The position numbers and the translations under genes are program-made. This document shows, one piece after another, positions 5,221-5,252 of a DNA stretch of 5,252 bases. The DNA lies in NCBI GenBank assembly GCA_038232935.1, contig JBBSMX010000206.1, positions 1-5,252 on the forward strand, given 5' to 3'. How positions within the stretch are numbered: the stretch's first letter is position 1; each line of letters opens with the position of its first letter. The notes beneath the pieces are model-generated. The model was not told where the DNA came from. It saw only the letters and a program-made list of their open reading frames with translations, and ran no database searches. The stretch is from JBBSMX01 sp038232935. GTDB lineage: Bacteria > Bacteroidota > Rhodothermia > Rhodothermales > JANQRZ01.

Positions 5221-5252
5221 ATGACCAGCAATGTACTCGACCAGGCCACCCG

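Noticed and set aside
5061..5249. N-terminal extension of MlaF from a GTG at 5249, including a hydrophobic stretch (SSTLLVIGLAGLLV)
   Set aside because: The ABC domain homology starts at the ATG at 5060; the upstream frame passes through the inverted repeat and has no homology I recognise.
5221..5252. Possible start of a divergent plus-strand gene (ATG at 5221, MTSNVLDQATR)
   Set aside because: Only 10 complete codons are visible, there is no Shine-Dalgarno sequence, and it directly abuts the inverted repeat. It cannot be supported without sequence beyond the window.
1..5252. Search for CRISPR arrays, tRNA or rRNA genes, riboswitches, toxin-antitoxin pairs or phage-defence genes
   Set aside because: No regularly spaced repeats, no tRNA-like cloverleaf and no defence-type domains were seen on either strand.

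Overview
The window is GC-rich DNA, around two thirds GC by eye, with densely packed protein genes nearly all on the minus strand. It looks chromosomal, from a Gram-negative (diderm) bacterium. The MCE protein carries a C-terminal NDPTLYYNLN...NPKRY-like tail (here ADPKRYLKD) that I associate with Bacteroidota-type MCE proteins. Shine-Dalgarno sequences are weak and an IS982-type transposase end is present. Together these make a high-GC Bacteroidota/Rhodothermota-like lineage a reasonable guess, but this is inference from memory and not proven.

Layout from left to right. Positions 1-154 are the right-hand end of an IS982-family insertion sequence: the last 44 codons of its transposase on the plus strand, then a terminal repeat ending near 154. 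The element sits inside a small unrecognised minus-strand gene (150-281). Only about 42 native N-terminal residues of that gene remain, and its stop codon comes from the IS end. Positions 282-508 hold no gene but contain several hairpins, the largest at 367-413.

Positions 509-5060 form one minus-strand gene cluster. In transcription order it holds the MlaF-like ATPase of a lipid transporter (5060-4287), an MlaD-like MCE substrate-binding protein (4283-3330), a subfamily-I haloalkane dehalogenase-like alpha/beta hydrolase (3327-2446), an HD-superfamily hydrolase (2381-1812) and a DUF445 membrane protein (1804-509). Intergenic gaps are 3, 2, 64 and 7 bases, so the cluster is probably one operon, with translational coupling at three of the four junctions. 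MlaF and MlaD would act together with an MlaE-type permease to move phospholipids between the membranes. No permease is visible in the 192 bases upstream of mlaF; that stretch instead carries a 75-base imperfect inverted repeat (5146-5220).

I found no evidence of a previously undescribed multi-gene system. The most interesting points are the IS-truncated small gene, the gapless attachment of a haloalkane dehalogenase to mlaFD, an apparent dispersed-repeat sequence translated inside the DUF445 gene, and two strong non-coding inverted repeats flanking the operon.
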